64,000 bases of DNA from Acidobacteriota bacterium (GCA_003222975.1 QHXN01000009.1:62001-126000); one strand, 5' to 3'. Shown: positions 1 through 11,215, counted from the stretch's first letter. The notes: generated by a model not told the origin, from the letters alone. Translations and numbers: made by a program.

Positions 1-158
1 AGGATTTTGTCGTTGTAGAGTCGGCGGACTTTCCGCGCGCCGCTCTTCATGACGGTGTCGCCCATGGTGACCTGCCCGTCGCCGGCGAGGGCGACGTTCG
101 GGCCGCGGCGCACGAGCAGGATGGTCGTGCTTCGGAACTCCCAACGGGTTCGACTCAT
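1..158 (-). CDS. hslV: HslV, ATP-dependent protease peptidase subunit (5' part only)
   Basis: Reading leftward from ATG at 158 gives a protein beginning [18 protein letters not shown], followed by [20 protein letters not shown], which is the conserved N-terminal block of HslV. HslV is the threonine peptidase of the HslUV (ClpYQ) chaperone-protease. The first Thr of the STTI motif (about residue 11) is the expected catalytic N-terminal Thr, exposed after removal of a short propeptide; the ten-residue leader is longer than the single Met of E. coli but fits other phyla. The gene runs off the left edge, so about 52 codons are visible; hslU would be expected further left. A good promoter lies immediately upstream and leaves almost no 5' leader. 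Confidence 0.93.
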   Translation of the reverse strand, partial: MSRTRWEFRSTTILLVRRGPNVALAGDGQVTMGDTVMKSGARKVRRLYNDKI

Positions 159-170
159 CGTAAGCGAAGC

Positions 171-200
171 ACTATAGGAATTGGCGGGAAGGGAAGTCAA
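171..200 (-). promoter_or_regulatory. sigma-70-type promoter for hslV
   Basis: On the minus strand TTGACT (200-195) and TATAGT (176-171) are separated by 18 bases, close to the housekeeping consensus. The predicted start of transcription is about 6 bases before the hslV ATG at 158, so the message would be leaderless or nearly so. Confidence 0.6.
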
Positions 201-285
201 GCGCTTGCGCCCGCGTGGGGAACGTTCGCGGCGTCGGGGCTGTAAGAGGGCTTGGGCGTTGCGGACAGGCGCGCGGTTTTGAGTT

Positions 286-1062
286 ATGATGAGTCGAAAG
301 GGAAGGTTTCCGAAAGTCATGCCTGAGAGAAGACCCCTCATAGGGATCACGCTGCGCCAGGAGCTTGAGACGGAGAGGTTCTACCTCGCGCGCTTCTACA
401 GCGAGGCGGTCGAGGCAGCGGGCGGCGCGCCCCTGCACGTGCCGCTCATCCCCAGGCGCGAGTTTATAGAGGCGCTCGTCGGGCGTCTCGGAGGCGTCTT
501 ATTGCCGGGGAGCGATTCGGACGTAGACCCACAGCTTTACGGGCGCGAGCCTCAACGCAGACTTGGGAGCGTACACCCCTTGCGCGACGCGACCGACCTG
601 CTGCTGCTGGAGGCGTGCGAGGAGAGGCGCATGCCTCTGCTGGCGATCTGCTACGGCATGCAGATTTTGAACGTCTCGCGCGGGGGCACGCTGATACAGG
701 ACATCGCCTCGGAAGTTCCGAAGGCGCTCAAGCACGAGCAGGGCGCGCCGCGCGCGCGCCCCTCGCACCGCGTCAAGCTCCGCGCAGGGAGTCTCCCGGC
801 GCGACTTTCCGGTGTCGAGAGCGTCCTCGTCAACAGCCACCACCATCAGGCGCTCGAAGTGACGGGGCGGGACTTGCAGGCGACCGCCTGGAGCGCGGAC
901 GGCCTCGTCGAGGCGGTCGAGGACACGCGTCAGGGACGCTTTGCGGTCGGGGTCCAATGGCACCCGGAACTCGGCTGGGAGGGGGACGAGTTTTCGCGGG
1001 CGCTCTTCGACTCGTTCGTGCGCGCGTCCGGCGAATTCGCGTCCGATAAGGCCCGCGACTGA
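286..1062 (+). CDS. Class C26 glutamine amidotransferase-like hydrolase (PuuD family)
   Basis: The protein is a gamma-glutamyl hydrolase of the class I glutamine amidotransferase fold (peptidase C26; PuuD-like gamma-glutamyl-GABA hydrolases). Visible signatures are PLIGIT at the N terminus, [14 protein letters not shown], the nucleophile elbow [10 protein letters not shown] (Cys near residue 122), the NSHHHQAL block and the catalytic VQWHPE (His near residue 226). The length of about 250 residues is normal. ATG at 286 and in-frame ATG at 319 are both possible; 319 ([11 protein letters not shown]) matches the family better, but neither has a clear ribosome site. The gene next downstream acts on peptidoglycan, which raises the possibility of a cell-wall-derived gamma-glutamyl substrate, though that is only inference. 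The family is certain and the substrate is not. Confidence 0.88.
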   Translation: MMSRKGRFPKVMPERRPLIGITLRQELETERFYLARFYSEAVEAAGGAPLHVPLIPRREFIEALVGRLGGVLLPGSDSDVDPQLYGREPQRRLGSVHPLRDATDLLLLEACEERRMPLLAICYGMQILNVSRGGTLIQDIASEVPKALKHEQGAPRARPSHRVKLRAGSLPARLSGVESVLVNSHHHQALEVTGRDLQATAWSADGLVEAVEDTRQGRFAVGVQWHPELGWEGDEFSRALFDSFVRASGEFASDKARD

Positions 1063-1111
1063 ATGAAGTCCGACGCTATTTTTATCCTTAGTTGAGGAGA
1101 GGGGTTTGAAA

Positions 1112-2287
1112 GTGGGTCGAAGGACGATCTTGGGCATCGAGAAACTCTGCGAGTCGCGCTTTGAATTGATCAGGGGGGCGCGCGTGGGTCTGTTGTGTAA
1201 CCAGGCGTCCGTGGATCACGAGTTGAGACACTCAGCCGACCTGCTCAAATCTTCGGGGGGCGTGAAGCTCACGGCTCTGTTCGGGCCGCAGCACGGCATA
1301 CGCGGCGACGTGCAGGACAACATGGTCGAGACCGCGCACGCGATAGACTCGGAGACGGGCCTCCCAGTCTATTCACTCTACAGCGAGACGCGCGAGCCGA
1401 CCGAGCGCATGCTCGAAAGTGTTGACGTGCTCGTCTGTGACCTGCAGGACGTGGGCTGCCGCATATACACTTTCGCATACACGATAGCCAACTGCATGCG
1501 CGCGGCGCGGCGGCTGGGGAAGCGTGTGATAGTCTGCGACAGGCCGAACCCTTTGGGCGGCGTGGCCTTCGAGGGCAACGTCCTGGAGCGTGGGTTCGAG
1601 TCTTTCGTCGGCCAGTTCCCCTTACCGACGAGGCACGGGATGACGATGGGGGAGCTTTGCAGGATGTTCAACGAGCACTGGGGAATCGGTTGCGAGCTGG
1701 AGGTGGTCACTCTGGACGGCTGGTCGCGGGAGCTTTGGTTCGAAGAGACGGACGCGCATTGGGTCTTGCCTTCGCCTAACATTCCGACGCCGGAGTCGGC
1801 GACGGTCTTTCCAGGCTCCGTGCACCTGGAAGGCACGCAGGTGTCGGAAGGGCGCGGGACGACGCGGCCCTTCGAGATCTTGGGCGCGCCGTATGTTGAT
1901 TCGTTCGAGCTGGCGCGACGCCTCGAAGGCTTCGGACTGCCGGGCGTCAAGTTCCGCCCGACGGGCTTCATGCCGACGTTTCAAAAACACGCGGGCGAGG
2001 CATGCGGGGGCGTACAGATTCACGTCCTCGAAAGGCGGGAGTTCAGGCCCGTCCTGACCGGGGTCGCCGTCGTGAAATCTTGTTTCGACCTCTACGGCGA
2101 AGAGTTCCGCTGGAAGGAGCCGCCTTACGAGTACGTCTATGACAAGAACCCTTTCGACGTGATCGCGGGCACGGACTCCCTGCGCAAAGCCTTCGAGAGG
2201 GGGGACACGCTCGAAGCGATAAGCGACTCCTGGGAGGAGGGGCTGTTGACATTCGAGTCGGCGCGCGCAGATTATTTACTCTACTAG
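1112..2287 (+). CDS. namZ: DUF1343 family exo-beta-N-acetylmuramidase (NamZ)
   Basis: This is a full-length (about 391 residues) DUF1343 protein, the family whose characterised member NamZ removes non-reducing-end N-acetylmuramic acid from peptidoglycan fragments. Recognisable blocks are [63 protein letters not shown] and the central [19 protein letters not shown] at 1112 is preferred as start because GAGGGG lies 7 bases upstream; TTG at 1106 is directly next to that site. No signal peptide is obvious in the first residues, so the mature location is uncertain. A NagZ-like GH3 hexosaminidase occurs at 25.3 kb, and the two enzymes together could dismantle muropeptide glycan. Confidence 0.88.
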   Translation: MGRRTILGIEKLCESRFELIRGARVGLLCNQASVDHELRHSADLLKSSGGVKLTALFGPQHGIRGDVQDNMVETAHAIDSETGLPVYSLYSETREPTERMLESVDVLVCDLQDVGCRIYTFAYTIANCMRAARRLGKRVIVCDRPNPLGGVAFEGNVLERGFESFVGQFPLPTRHGMTMGELCRMFNEHWGIGCELEVVTLDGWSRELWFEETDAHWVLPSPNIPTPESATVFPGSVHLEGTQVSEGRGTTRPFEILGAPYVDSFELARRLEGFGLPGVKFRPTGFMPTFQKHAGEACGGVQIHVLERREFRPVLTGVAVVKSCFDLYGEEFRWKEPPYEYVYDKNPFDVIAGTDSLRKAFERGDTLEAISDSWEEGLLTFESARADYLLY

Positions 2288-2420
2288 AAGGTAAGTCTCT
2301 AGCTTTTGGGACTATTACCAGACGTTGGTTAACTGAGAGGTTTCACAACGCGTCCGATAACGTCGGGTCCAAACTCCGACTCCGACTTTTAAAAAGGAAT
2401 CTAAAAAGCGCGAGAGGGAG

Positions 2421-2822
2421 ATGTTTGTAACAGACATGAAGCCCAATCCGACAAAGGCTTGGCTAATGGCCCTAATCGCGTGGCTCATACCCGGCTCAGG
2501 CCACGCAGGGCAGGGGAGAATTCTCAGAGGCGCTCTGGGAGGGGCGAGCGTCCTAGCGATCTTCCCCTGCGGGGTCGCCCTAGGCGGGCACATCTATGGG
2601 CTTCGAGACACGAGCGAGGGACTTCTCTCCAGCCTCTTCGGATTCTGCGACCTCGGCTCGGGTATCCTCTGGCTGGGTTCGAGGGCTTTGGGTCTGGCAG
2701 TCTCAGAGCGCCCACAACTGTCGACATCGGAATACGGCAACGTCTTCCTGATGGTCGCAGGGCTGCTCAACTTCATACTGGCTTTGGACGCGTTCGACAT
2801 AGGCGTGGGGAGAAAATCTTGA
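2421..2822 (+). CDS. DUF6677 family small membrane protein
   Basis: The protein has 133 residues (128 if the second ATG at 2436 is used). It starts with a hydrophobic helix containing AWLIPGSGHAGQG, has a second glycine-rich hydrophobic stretch and ends LLNFILALDAFDIGVGRK. This matches my recollection of DUF6677, a family seen mainly in Acidobacteriota with no assigned function. The purine-rich GAGAGGGAG sequence sits directly before ATG 2421 and about 16 bases before ATG 2436, so the start is not settled. The stop codon overlaps the start of the next small gene, and recO and the lpt gene follow with similar overlaps, so the block is very likely one operon. Confidence 0.75.
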   Translation: MFVTDMKPNPTKAWLMALIAWLIPGSGHAGQGRILRGALGGASVLAIFPCGVALGGHIYGLRDTSEGLLSSLFGFCDLGSGILWLGSRALGLAVSERPQLSTSEYGNVFLMVAGLLNFILALDAFDIGVGRKS

Positions 2823-2989
2823 GACACTTCGCGCTGATGTCCCTGTTCGCATTGCTCGTCGCGTTCGTCTTCGCAATCGTCGGTCGCGAAGGGGAGCGCA
2901 AACGGACGCTCTACGCCCTCAGGGTCTTCCTGGAGTTTGTGGGGGTGGGCTTCGCGCTGGCCTGGCTGCTTTACTGGATTCCCTGGTGA
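2819..2989 (+). CDS. Small two-helix membrane protein, 56 residues
   Basis: A TTG start at 2819 overlaps the stop codon of the upstream gene (TTGA) and is preceded by GGGGAG at good distance. The product MRHFALMSLFALLVAFVFAI continues through a basic turn (GREGERKRT) into a second hydrophobic helix that ends LLYWIPW. The stop TGA at 2987-2989 overlaps the next GTG by the common GTGA arrangement. It is therefore sandwiched between two coupled genes, which supports a real gene despite its size. Function is unknown. The topology suggests an inner-membrane protein with both ends on the same side and a charged loop between the helices. Confidence 0.7.
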   Translation: MRHFALMSLFALLVAFVFAIVGREGERKRTLYALRVFLEFVGVGFALAWLLYWIPW

Positions 2990-3819
2990 GCGACGGTCTC
3001 TCTGGAACGCACGACACTGCGGAAACGAACATGGGGCTTGTCGAAACAGAGGCGGTCGTGCTGCACACGCACAAACTCGCTGAGGCGGATAAGATCGCCG
3101 TCTGCATGACTGAGAGTGCCGGGCTGATACGCGGTGTGGCGCACGGCGCGAGACGCCTGAAGAGCAGATTCGGCGCCGCCCTGGAGCCTTTCACGCTCGT
3201 CAACCTGACCTTCTTCGAGAAGGAGGCGCGCGAGCTCGTCACGATAAAAAGCGCGGAGATCATTAAATCCTACTTCGACGCGGCGCGCGACGTTGAAGGG
3301 CTGGCGGCTTTGGAGTACCTGGCGGAGCTGGTCAGAGAATTCGCCCCGCCGCACCAGCCCGACCCGAAGCTCTTCCGAATGCTTCGCGCGTGTGTCGACG
3401 CACTCGCAAAAGAGCCTGAAAACTCCAGAGCCTTACTCTCTTACTGTGAGCTTTGGGTTTTAAAACTCGCGGGGTTTCTGCCGGACTACAGGGTCTGTGC
3501 AGGCTGCGGCAAGCCCTTGGGCGGCGCGCAGGGCGGAGACGTACACGTAGGCCCCGAGGGAGTCTTAAGGTGTCGCATCTGCCGCCAAGCGGGGCAGGCG
3601 ATTAGCGCAGAGGCTTACAGGCTTTTGTCCGCGATACGCGTCTCAGGCCCCTGCGTGTGGTCGCGAAGCTATTTTGCGGTCTCGGCCAGGGATCAACAGA
3701 CCGTCTCGGAGATGGCCCAACGTTTGGTGAGAAGGGTTCTGGAGAGGGAGCCCAAGTCCGGGAAACTCGTCCAAGCCGAACGACCGACGGACGGGCCGGC
3801 AGGCTTGGGCCGCGCGTGA
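2986..3819 (+). CDS. recO: RecO, DNA repair protein of the RecFOR pathway
   Basis: RecO helps load RecA on single-strand-binding-protein-coated DNA. The protein shows the N-terminal OB-fold region (LVETEAVVLHTHKLAEADKI, then GVAHGARRLKSRFGAALEPF), a helical middle (LAALEYLAELVREF) and a zinc-finger-like Cys set, CAGCGKPLG followed by CRIC. GTG at 2986 overlaps the previous stop codon by four bases, but ATG at 3031 (MGLVETEAVVL) matches the usual RecO N terminus better. Both are plausible, and the first 15 residues should be treated as uncertain. The 3' end overlaps the start of the lptF-lptG gene, so translation is probably coupled. Confidence 0.93.
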   Translation: MSDGLSGTHDTAETNMGLVETEAVVLHTHKLAEADKIAVCMTESAGLIRGVAHGARRLKSRFGAALEPFTLVNLTFFEKEARELVTIKSAEIIKSYFDAARDVEGLAALEYLAELVREFAPPHQPDPKLFRMLRACVDALAKEPENSRALLSYCELWVLKLAGFLPDYRVCAGCGKPLGGAQGGDVHVGPEGVLRCRICRQAGQAISAEAYRLLSAIRVSGPCVWSRSYFAVSARDQQTVSEMAQRLVRRVLEREPKSGKLVQAERPTDGPAGLGRA

Positions 3820-3827
3820 GAGACCTG

Positions 3828-6122
3828 ATGCCTTGGAAGGCCATAGACAGATACATCGTCGCCGCGGTGTTACCTTACATCGCCCTCTCTCTAGCCATAC
3901 TCTCGATCATTATTCTCATACAGCAGACCTCGAAATTTGCCGACGTGCTCGGCTCCTCCGCAGTTCCTCTCCGCCTGACCCTGGAGGTCACGCTCAACGT
4001 CCTGCCGAACATACTGATCTTCACGCTCCCGATGGCGACGCTGGTCGGGGTCGCCACGGGGTACAGCCGCATGAGCCACGACAGCGAGCTGACGGCGATG
4101 CGCGCCGCGGGCGTCGGGGCCTTTCGGATCATTCTCCCGGCCCTGGCCGCCGGGGCCTTCCTGAGCCTTCTGACGCTCTACGCGGGCTTCAGGGCGGCCC
4201 CGACGGCTGCGCGAAACCTTCGGGACATAGGGCTTCGGGCGGCGCTCTACAAACTGGAATCCCCGGTCGAGCCGAGGAGTTTCTACACGGGCATGCCTGG
4301 GAAGGTCGTCTATGTCCGGGAGGGTAACGAGGCGAGGGGCCTTTGGGAGAAGGTTTTCATCTACTGGCAAGAGCCGGACGGGCGCGTGCGTCTTGTGACG
4401 GCCAAGTCCGGGCGTCTGGATTTCTCCGGCGAGCAGACTGAGCTCGCGCTCGACGACGCCCTGATGACGACGCTGCCCGCGGGCGGCGGGAGGGCCATCG
4501 CCGCCGGTGAGCACGTGACGATAGAACACTCGGAAAGCATGCGCGTCAGGGACGACCGTCTGAACGCAGGGCGCAGCGCCCTGGCCCAGCGCATAAGGGG
4601 CCGCGAGCTTGAATTTGATGAGATGGGGTGGGCGCAGCTCTCCGAAAAATCCAGGAGTGCCGCGGAGCCGACGGCGCGGCGCGAGGCCAAGCTGGCGCGC
4701 GACAAAAGGCTGACGCTGGGACTGTCGCCGATAATCTTCGCCTTCTTCGGCGCGGCGCTGGGATTAAGGGCCGCGCGCGGCGGACGGTCTCAGGGCGTTC
4801 TGCTCTCGCTCGCCTCAATGCTGCTCTACTACCTCCTCTCGCTGGCGGGCGAGCAACTTGTGCGGGCGGGGGTTCTGCCCCAGCCCGTCGGCTCCTGGCT
4901 GGCATTCGGCTGCGCGGTCCTCTGCGGGGCGCTACTCTTCTTCACGAGATATAAAAGTCTCGACCTCCCTTCGGCGGGGACTTTATTCGGGCGGGGCATG
5001 AAGGCGGGCGGGGGCGGACTTGCGGCCAAAAGGAGATACTCCTCGATCCTCGGGCTGCTCGACAGGGGTATTTTAAAGTCGATAGTTTGGGATTTTTCCC
5101 TGATACTCTTCTCACTGATACTGGCGTTCCTGGTGTTCACACTATTTGAACTCTTACGCTTCATCGCCCTTAATCACACGAGCGCTTATTTGGTCGCACG
5201 CTACTTCATCTTCCTGCTGCCATTCACGTGCGTTGCGGTTACTCCCACAGGCACGCTCCTATCCGTGTTAATTACTTTCACCCTGATGGTGCGGCGGAGC
5301 GAGTCGGTGGCCTGGTGGGGGAGCGGCCAGAGCGTCTTCCGGCTAATCCTCCCCTGCATTCTTTTCGCGACCCTTCTCGGCGCGGGGGTCTGGCTCATAC
5401 AGGAGAGGGTTGAGCCGGCGGCAAATCAACGGCAAAATATCCTGCGCGGTATGATCAGGACGGGTGCCGCGCAGGCGGAGACGCAGCCCGGCAGGGTTTG
5501 GGTTTCGGGCGTCAGTTCCAGACGGCTTTACGCGTTCGATCCGAACACCGGCGGCGGGCAGCTCCGGAACTTGATGGCTTTCGACTTTAATCCGGAGATG
5601 TCGCACTTAGAGCGGCTTCTAATCGCGCCCGACGCGTACCCCACTTCTTCCGGCCTGGAAATCGAAGACGCCGAAGTGATCAGTTTCGGCGGGCAAAAAG
5701 TGGCATATGAACACATCCCGAGTGTTAATCTAAAGGCGGATGACTTTAACTCACTCTACGGGACGGCTACCAGGCCGGGGGAATTCGACTCCGGCGCTTT
5801 AAGCGCTTACATAAAAGCGCTTAAAGCGCGCGGGGTAAATGTGCAACCCCTCGCCGTCGCGCTCGAACAGAAGCGGGCGGGGCCCTTCTTTCCTCTCGTA
5901 ATGGTCTTGACCGGTGCCCCCCTCGCGTTCATGTTCGGTCGCCGCGGCACGACCCTGGCACTCTGTATAGGGATTGGTGCGGGGTTGGCCTTTCAAGGTA
6001 TCACCAGCGGGCTACAACAGGCGGGGGAAGGCGGCTTGCTTTCTCCTCTAATCGCGGCGTGGACGCCCTCTTTTCTTTACCTGGCCGTCGGAATTTATCT
6101 GCTCACGCGCTCGCAAATCTGA
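3828..6122 (+). CDS. LptF-LptG permease, both halves in one polypeptide
   Basis: LptF and LptG (YjgP/YjgQ family) form the inner-membrane part of the lipopolysaccharide exporter LptB2FG. The product is about 764 residues, twice the normal size, and contains two family repeats. The first half opens with IDRYIVAAVLPYIALSLAI, has the periplasmic beta-jellyroll region (SFYTGMPGKVVYVREG) and closing helices (LSPIIFAFFGAALGLRAARG). The second starts at about residue 408 with LDRGILKSIVWDFSLILF and closes with FFPLVMVLTGAPLAFMFGRR. ATG 3828 has GAGAG 5 bases upstream; GTG 3816, overlapping the recO stop codon, is the alternative. A perfect inverted repeat lies inside the coding sequence at 5794-5829. 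The ATPase LptB is not in the window. Confidence 0.9.
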   Translation: MPWKAIDRYIVAAVLPYIALSLAILSIIILIQQTSKFADVLGSSAVPLRLTLEVTLNVLPNILIFTLPMATLVGVATGYSRMSHDSELTAMRAAGVGAFRIILPALAAGAFLSLLTLYAGFRAAPTAARNLRDIGLRAALYKLESPVEPRSFYTGMPGKVVYVREGNEARGLWEKVFIYWQEPDGRVRLVTAKSGRLDFSGEQTELALDDALMTTLPAGGGRAIAAGEHVTIEHSESMRVRDDRLNAGRSALAQRIRGRELEFDEMGWAQLSEKSRSAAEPTARREAKLARDKRLTLGLSPIIFAFFGAALGLRAARGGRSQGVLLSLASMLLYYLLSLAGEQLVRAGVLPQPVGSWLAFGCAVLCGALLFFTRYKSLDLPSAGTLFGRGMKAGGGGLAAKRRYSSILGLLDRGILKSIVWDFSLILFSLILAFLVFTLFELLRFIALNHTSAYLVARYFIFLLPFTCVAVTPTGTLLSVLITFTLMVRRSESVAWWGSGQSVFRLILPCILFATLLGAGVWLIQERVEPAANQRQNILRGMIRTGAAQAETQPGRVWVSGVSSRRLYAFDPNTGGGQLRNLMAFDFNPEMSHLERLLIAPDAYPTSSGLEIEDAEVISFGGQKVAYEHIPSVNLKADDFNSLYGTATRPGEFDSGALSAYIKALKARGVNVQPLAVALEQKRAGPFFPLVMVLTGAPLAFMFGRRGTTLALCIGIGAGLAFQGITSGLQQAGEGGLLSPLIAAWTPSFLYLAVGIYLLTRSQI
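5794..5829. repeat. Perfect 15-bp inverted repeat inside the lpt gene
   Basis: Arms GCGCTTTAAGCGCTT (5794-5808) and AAGCGCTTAAAGCGC (5815-5829) flank a 6-base loop. The repeat lies within codons for the second half of the LptF-LptG protein. Similar AAGC/GCTT-centred palindromes occur at 9598-9622 and 14254-14287. Confidence 0.85.
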
Positions 6123-6137
6123 ATGAGCGGTCGGGGT

Positions 6138-8632
<2,495 letters not shown>

Positions 8633-8688
8633 GTGATTAGGCTCCTTGAAGTCTACTGTTAAGGTTTATGTCGGCTAAAAGACCGCGT

Positions 8689-8718
8689 ACTCTAGCAACA
8701 CGTTGTAGGGTGTGTCAA
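8689..8718 (-). promoter_or_regulatory. sigma-70-type promoter for metK-ahcY
   Basis: On the minus strand TTGACA (8718-8713) is followed after 18 bases by TAGAGT (8694-8689). Transcription should begin about 50 bases before the metK TTG start, with a Shine-Dalgarno AAGGAG in that leader. Confidence 0.65.
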
Positions 8719-9003
8719 GGCTGCATTCGGAAAAATAGGGTCGGCATCCACCATCGCCCATAATATATATTATCGGACGCGCCAATTCTTCCGCCTCATC
8801 TGCCTACTTGCCAACAGCCTCAATTTTCTATAAAACCAAACCACTCTGCACTGAAAGCGCAGAGGTTGTATCAGGAATGAAATCCCTCTTCGGGCGAGGC
8901 CCGCCGTTCCTTCGGTCGCCGTGCTATTCGGCCGAGCGAAGGTGTGTAGCAACTGAAAGTCTTGCGCCGAGAGCGCATAGCTTTGAACTAGCGTGCCGGA
9001 ACA
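8719..9003. other. Gene-free stretch between metK promoter and the next gene
   Basis: Together with the metK leader this makes about 370 bases without a convincing gene. A minus-strand frame (8770-9168) is open here but lacks any recognisable domain and overlaps the better plus-strand gene. An imperfect inverted repeat around 8909-8942 (CCTTCGGTCG against CGAGCGAAGG) is the only structure noticed. Confidence 0.5.
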
Positions 9004-9546
9004 ATGAACATTAAAATCGAAAATCTTTCGGGCCGTAGCAGCCTCCCGAAACGCACTGAGCAAATCATAAACAGCATGGTGGCTACGATTCCCCGCGAGC
9101 ATCTTCGCGGCATTGAGCGCATCCGGTTCGTAGATTCGATAAGGGACCCCCGAGTCCGTAATGATCAAAAATTTGCCACGAAGCTTCCCGGACTATATTA
9201 CCCGAAGCAAGGGGCTAAGCAAGCCCGGATAGAGATCGCTTTAGACGTTTTATTACCTAAGGAGGGGCCGCTTCACAAAAAAATACTCCCACGACTCTCA
9301 TTTAAAGCGAATATGGCAGCGGTTATTTTCTCACTCGTAGGGCAACACCTTTTTTTAACTTTACGTCACTCTGTTAGGAAAGGTCAGCTGGAGCCTTTTA
9401 TAAGGGATTATACGGAAAAGCAGTTAAAGAGATGGAATGAAAAGGAACACGGCTTTCGGGCGCGTATTTTCAAACCCATTCAGCCGACGCTCGAGCGTTG
9501 GGCTCGCTCCCTCCAGCGTCGCGCTAAAAAAGGCCCGCGTACATAA
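9004..9546 (+). CDS. Conserved-looking protein of unknown function, 180 residues
   Basis: I do not recognise a characterised family. The protein is basic, with an N-terminal LPKRTEQIINSMVATIPREH, a central ARIEIALDVLLP, a hydrophobic NMAAVIFSLVGQHLFLTLRH and a C-terminal amphipathic stretch YTEKQLKRWNEKEHGFRARI. The mixed composition, regular helices and lack of low complexity argue for a real protein rather than a chance frame. GGAACA just before the ATG is a weak ribosome site. It converges on parB, whose stop codon lies 19 bases away. There is no signal peptide; the hydrophobic segment may be a membrane anchor or a buried helix. Confidence 0.65.
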   Translation: MNIKIENLSGRSSLPKRTEQIINSMVATIPREHLRGIERIRFVDSIRDPRVRNDQKFATKLPGLYYPKQGAKQARIEIALDVLLPKEGPLHKKILPRLSFKANMAAVIFSLVGQHLFLTLRHSVRKGQLEPFIRDYTEKQLKRWNEKEHGFRARIFKPIQPTLERWARSLQRRAKKGPRT

Positions 9547-9564
9547 AGATGCCGAAGGACAGCA

Positions 9565-10422
9565 CTATTGATTAAGACCGCCTTTCTCAAGGTAGTCAAT
9601 TAGCGCTTGTAAAGCGCTAATTATTTCAGAATTTTCTGCAACCGGCTTTTCAAATCGGATTTCCGCTTTGAAACCTTCTTCCGGTAAGTAATATTTGAAT
9701 ATAAACGGCTTCGAAGGGACTTTATCTCCGACAGCATCACCAATGATTTGTCGTGTTCGCTTGGCCGTGCGAAGATCATCCCGCGTCAGACCTTTTCCCG
9801 CTATATCCTTAATCATCCGACGCATGGAAGTTAAGTCCGGCTGACGTACCACTTGAAGTAGAAGTGATTTAACATGAATGTCGGCGAGACGACATTCCTC
9901 ACGTATCTCTTCAGGTATTGCGGCTAACGAAAGCGCCTCTGTGACCGTGCTCCTGCTCTTCCCTACCTTCCTTGCCGCTTCTTCATGTGTGTACCCATAA
10001 CGATGACACAAAGCCGCCAGCCCGTCGGCCTCTTCCCAAGGGGTCAGATCCTTTCTCTGCATATTTTCGATGAGCGCAATCTCAGCCACCCCCTGTTCAT
10101 CCACTTCCAACTCAATGCACGGGACTTCGCGCAACCCGGCGGCCTTGGCAGCTCGCCATCTTCGCTCGCCCGCTATAATCATCCACCTCCCTTTTACCCT
10201 TGAGGAAGTAACAAGAAGCGGCTCCAAAACTCCCCTCTCTTTAACGGAAAGTATCAACTCAGATAGATCACCGATGTCGACTCTCGGTTGACCCGGGTTA
10301 GGGTCGAGAAGTTCGACTGTGATTAGTCTGCCAATCGAAGCCGGGGTTTGACTGGCAAGCTCCTCCACATAGTGCGCATCATGCCGCATACGTATTCCAG
10401 CAGGGAGTCCCCTCTTAGACAC
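9565..10422 (-). CDS. parB: ParB, chromosome partitioning protein (CTP-dependent clamp)
   Basis: ParB loads at parS sites and spreads along DNA as a CTP-dependent clamp to segregate the chromosome with ParA. The 285-residue protein has the N-terminal domain with NPGQPRVD, the CTP-binding GERRWRAAKAAGL and ENMQRKDLTPWEEA, then the DNA-binding helix-turn-helix (EEAARKVGKSRSTVTEALSL) and a C-terminal dimerisation part. GTG at 10422 overlaps the end of parA by 8 bases. The family is certain. The C-terminal 60 residues are less typical and carry the codons of an 11-bp palindrome (9598-9622). Confidence 0.93.
   Translation of the reverse strand: MSKRGLPAGIRMRHDAHYVEELASQTPASIGRLITVELLDPNPGQPRVDIGDLSELILSVKERGVLEPLLVTSSRVKGRWMIIAGERRWRAAKAAGLREVPCIELEVDEQGVAEIALIENMQRKDLTPWEEADGLAALCHRYGYTHEEAARKVGKSRSTVTEALSLAAIPEEIREECRLADIHVKSLLLQVVRQPDLTSMRRMIKDIAGKGLTRDDLRTAKRTRQIIGDAVGDKVPSKPFIFKYYLPEEGFKAEIRFEKPVAENSEIISALQALIDYLEKGGLNQ
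9598..9622. repeat. 11-bp inverted repeat within the 3' end of parB
   Basis: Arms AATTAGCGCTT and AAGCGCTAATT flank a 3-base loop. It lies about 35 bases inside the parB stop codon and could be an early-acting hairpin or simply coding sequence. It shares the AAGCGCT core with the palindrome at 5794-5829. Confidence 0.75.
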
Positions 10423-11176
10423 GACCCATCACCTCGTCACAAAGTTTAGAATATTCGTAAGCTCCGGAAGATTGCGGGGCGAAGGTGAAGATTGATTCCC
10501 TATAAGCCGGAGCTTCTTCCAAGCGGACGCTCTTTGTAATTACGGTCTCAAACATCTGGGAGCCGAAAACTCCTCTGATCTGCTCATAAACTTCGCGCGC
10601 GAGCGTCGTCCGCTTATCAAATAAGGTTACGACGACGCCCAGCACGCGTAAATCCGGGTTCGGGCGCGCTTTTACCTTCTCGATGGTTTCGAGAAGATCG
10701 TCAGTCCCTTCCAGTGCGTAAAAAGAAGATTGGATCGGGATAAGTACGTGCGTAGAAGCAACAAGCGCGTTAACCGTTATCAGACCCAAGGTGGGCGGAG
10801 TGTCTATAAACACAAGGTCATATTTATCACGCATTAACTCAAGACGGTCTTTCAGACGAAAGGGGGCGTCAAAATCACCGACGAGCTTGGACTCTAATTT
10901 AGCCAGATTAATTCTCGAAGGAATAATATCCAAATCTTTTATCGAGGTTTGATAGATACAATCAGATATATCCTTCTCTCCATCAACCATCATTTCATAC
11001 GCAGATTTATAGATGGATTGGGGGTCAAGGAATGAAATAGAACTGTTACCCTGCGGATCAAGATCAAGTAGAAGAACGCGCCGTCCCCTTTGGGCAAACG
11101 CGGCGGCAAGGTTAATTGTGGTGGTAGTCTTGCCTACCCCGCCCTTCTGGTTAGCGATTGCGATGATGATACTCAA
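10415..11176 (-). CDS. parA: ParA, chromosome partitioning ATPase
   Basis: The 253-residue protein has the deviant Walker A motif KGGVGKTTTTINLA near the N terminus, the LLLDLDPQGN motif, the DLVFIDTPPTLG Walker B region and a typical Soj/ParA C terminus. It is an ATP-driven DNA-bound switch that moves ParB-parS complexes. The start is TTG at 11176 with GGAAG 8 bases upstream; no ATG is available in frame before the Walker motif. It overlaps parB and follows a DUF151 gene after 39 bases. A parAB pair of this type is usually chromosomal and near the origin, but dnaA, rsmG and rpmH are not seen here. Confidence 0.95.
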   Translation of the reverse strand: MSIIIAIANQKGGVGKTTTTINLAAAFAQRGRRVLLLDLDPQGNSSISFLDPQSIYKSAYEMMVDGEKDISDCIYQTSIKDLDIIPSRINLAKLESKLVGDFDAPFRLKDRLELMRDKYDLVFIDTPPTLGLITVNALVASTHVLIPIQSSFYALEGTDDLLETIEKVKARPNPDLRVLGVVVTLFDKRTTLAREVYEQIRGVFGSQMFETVITKSVRLEEAPAYRESIFTFAPQSSGAYEYSKLCDEVMGRV

Positions 11177-11215
11177 CGGTCGTGCTTCCAGTCTATTCGA
11201 ACGGGGACGCCGGGA

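Noticed and set aside
8633-8688. Possible SAM or SAH riboswitch before metK-ahcY
   Set aside because: The leader is only about 50 bases and has no recognisable SAM or SAH aptamer core or terminator.
8770-9168. Minus-strand frame of 132 codons upstream of metK
   Set aside because: It overlaps the better plus-strand gene at 9004, lacks a ribosome site and shows no domain-like sequence.
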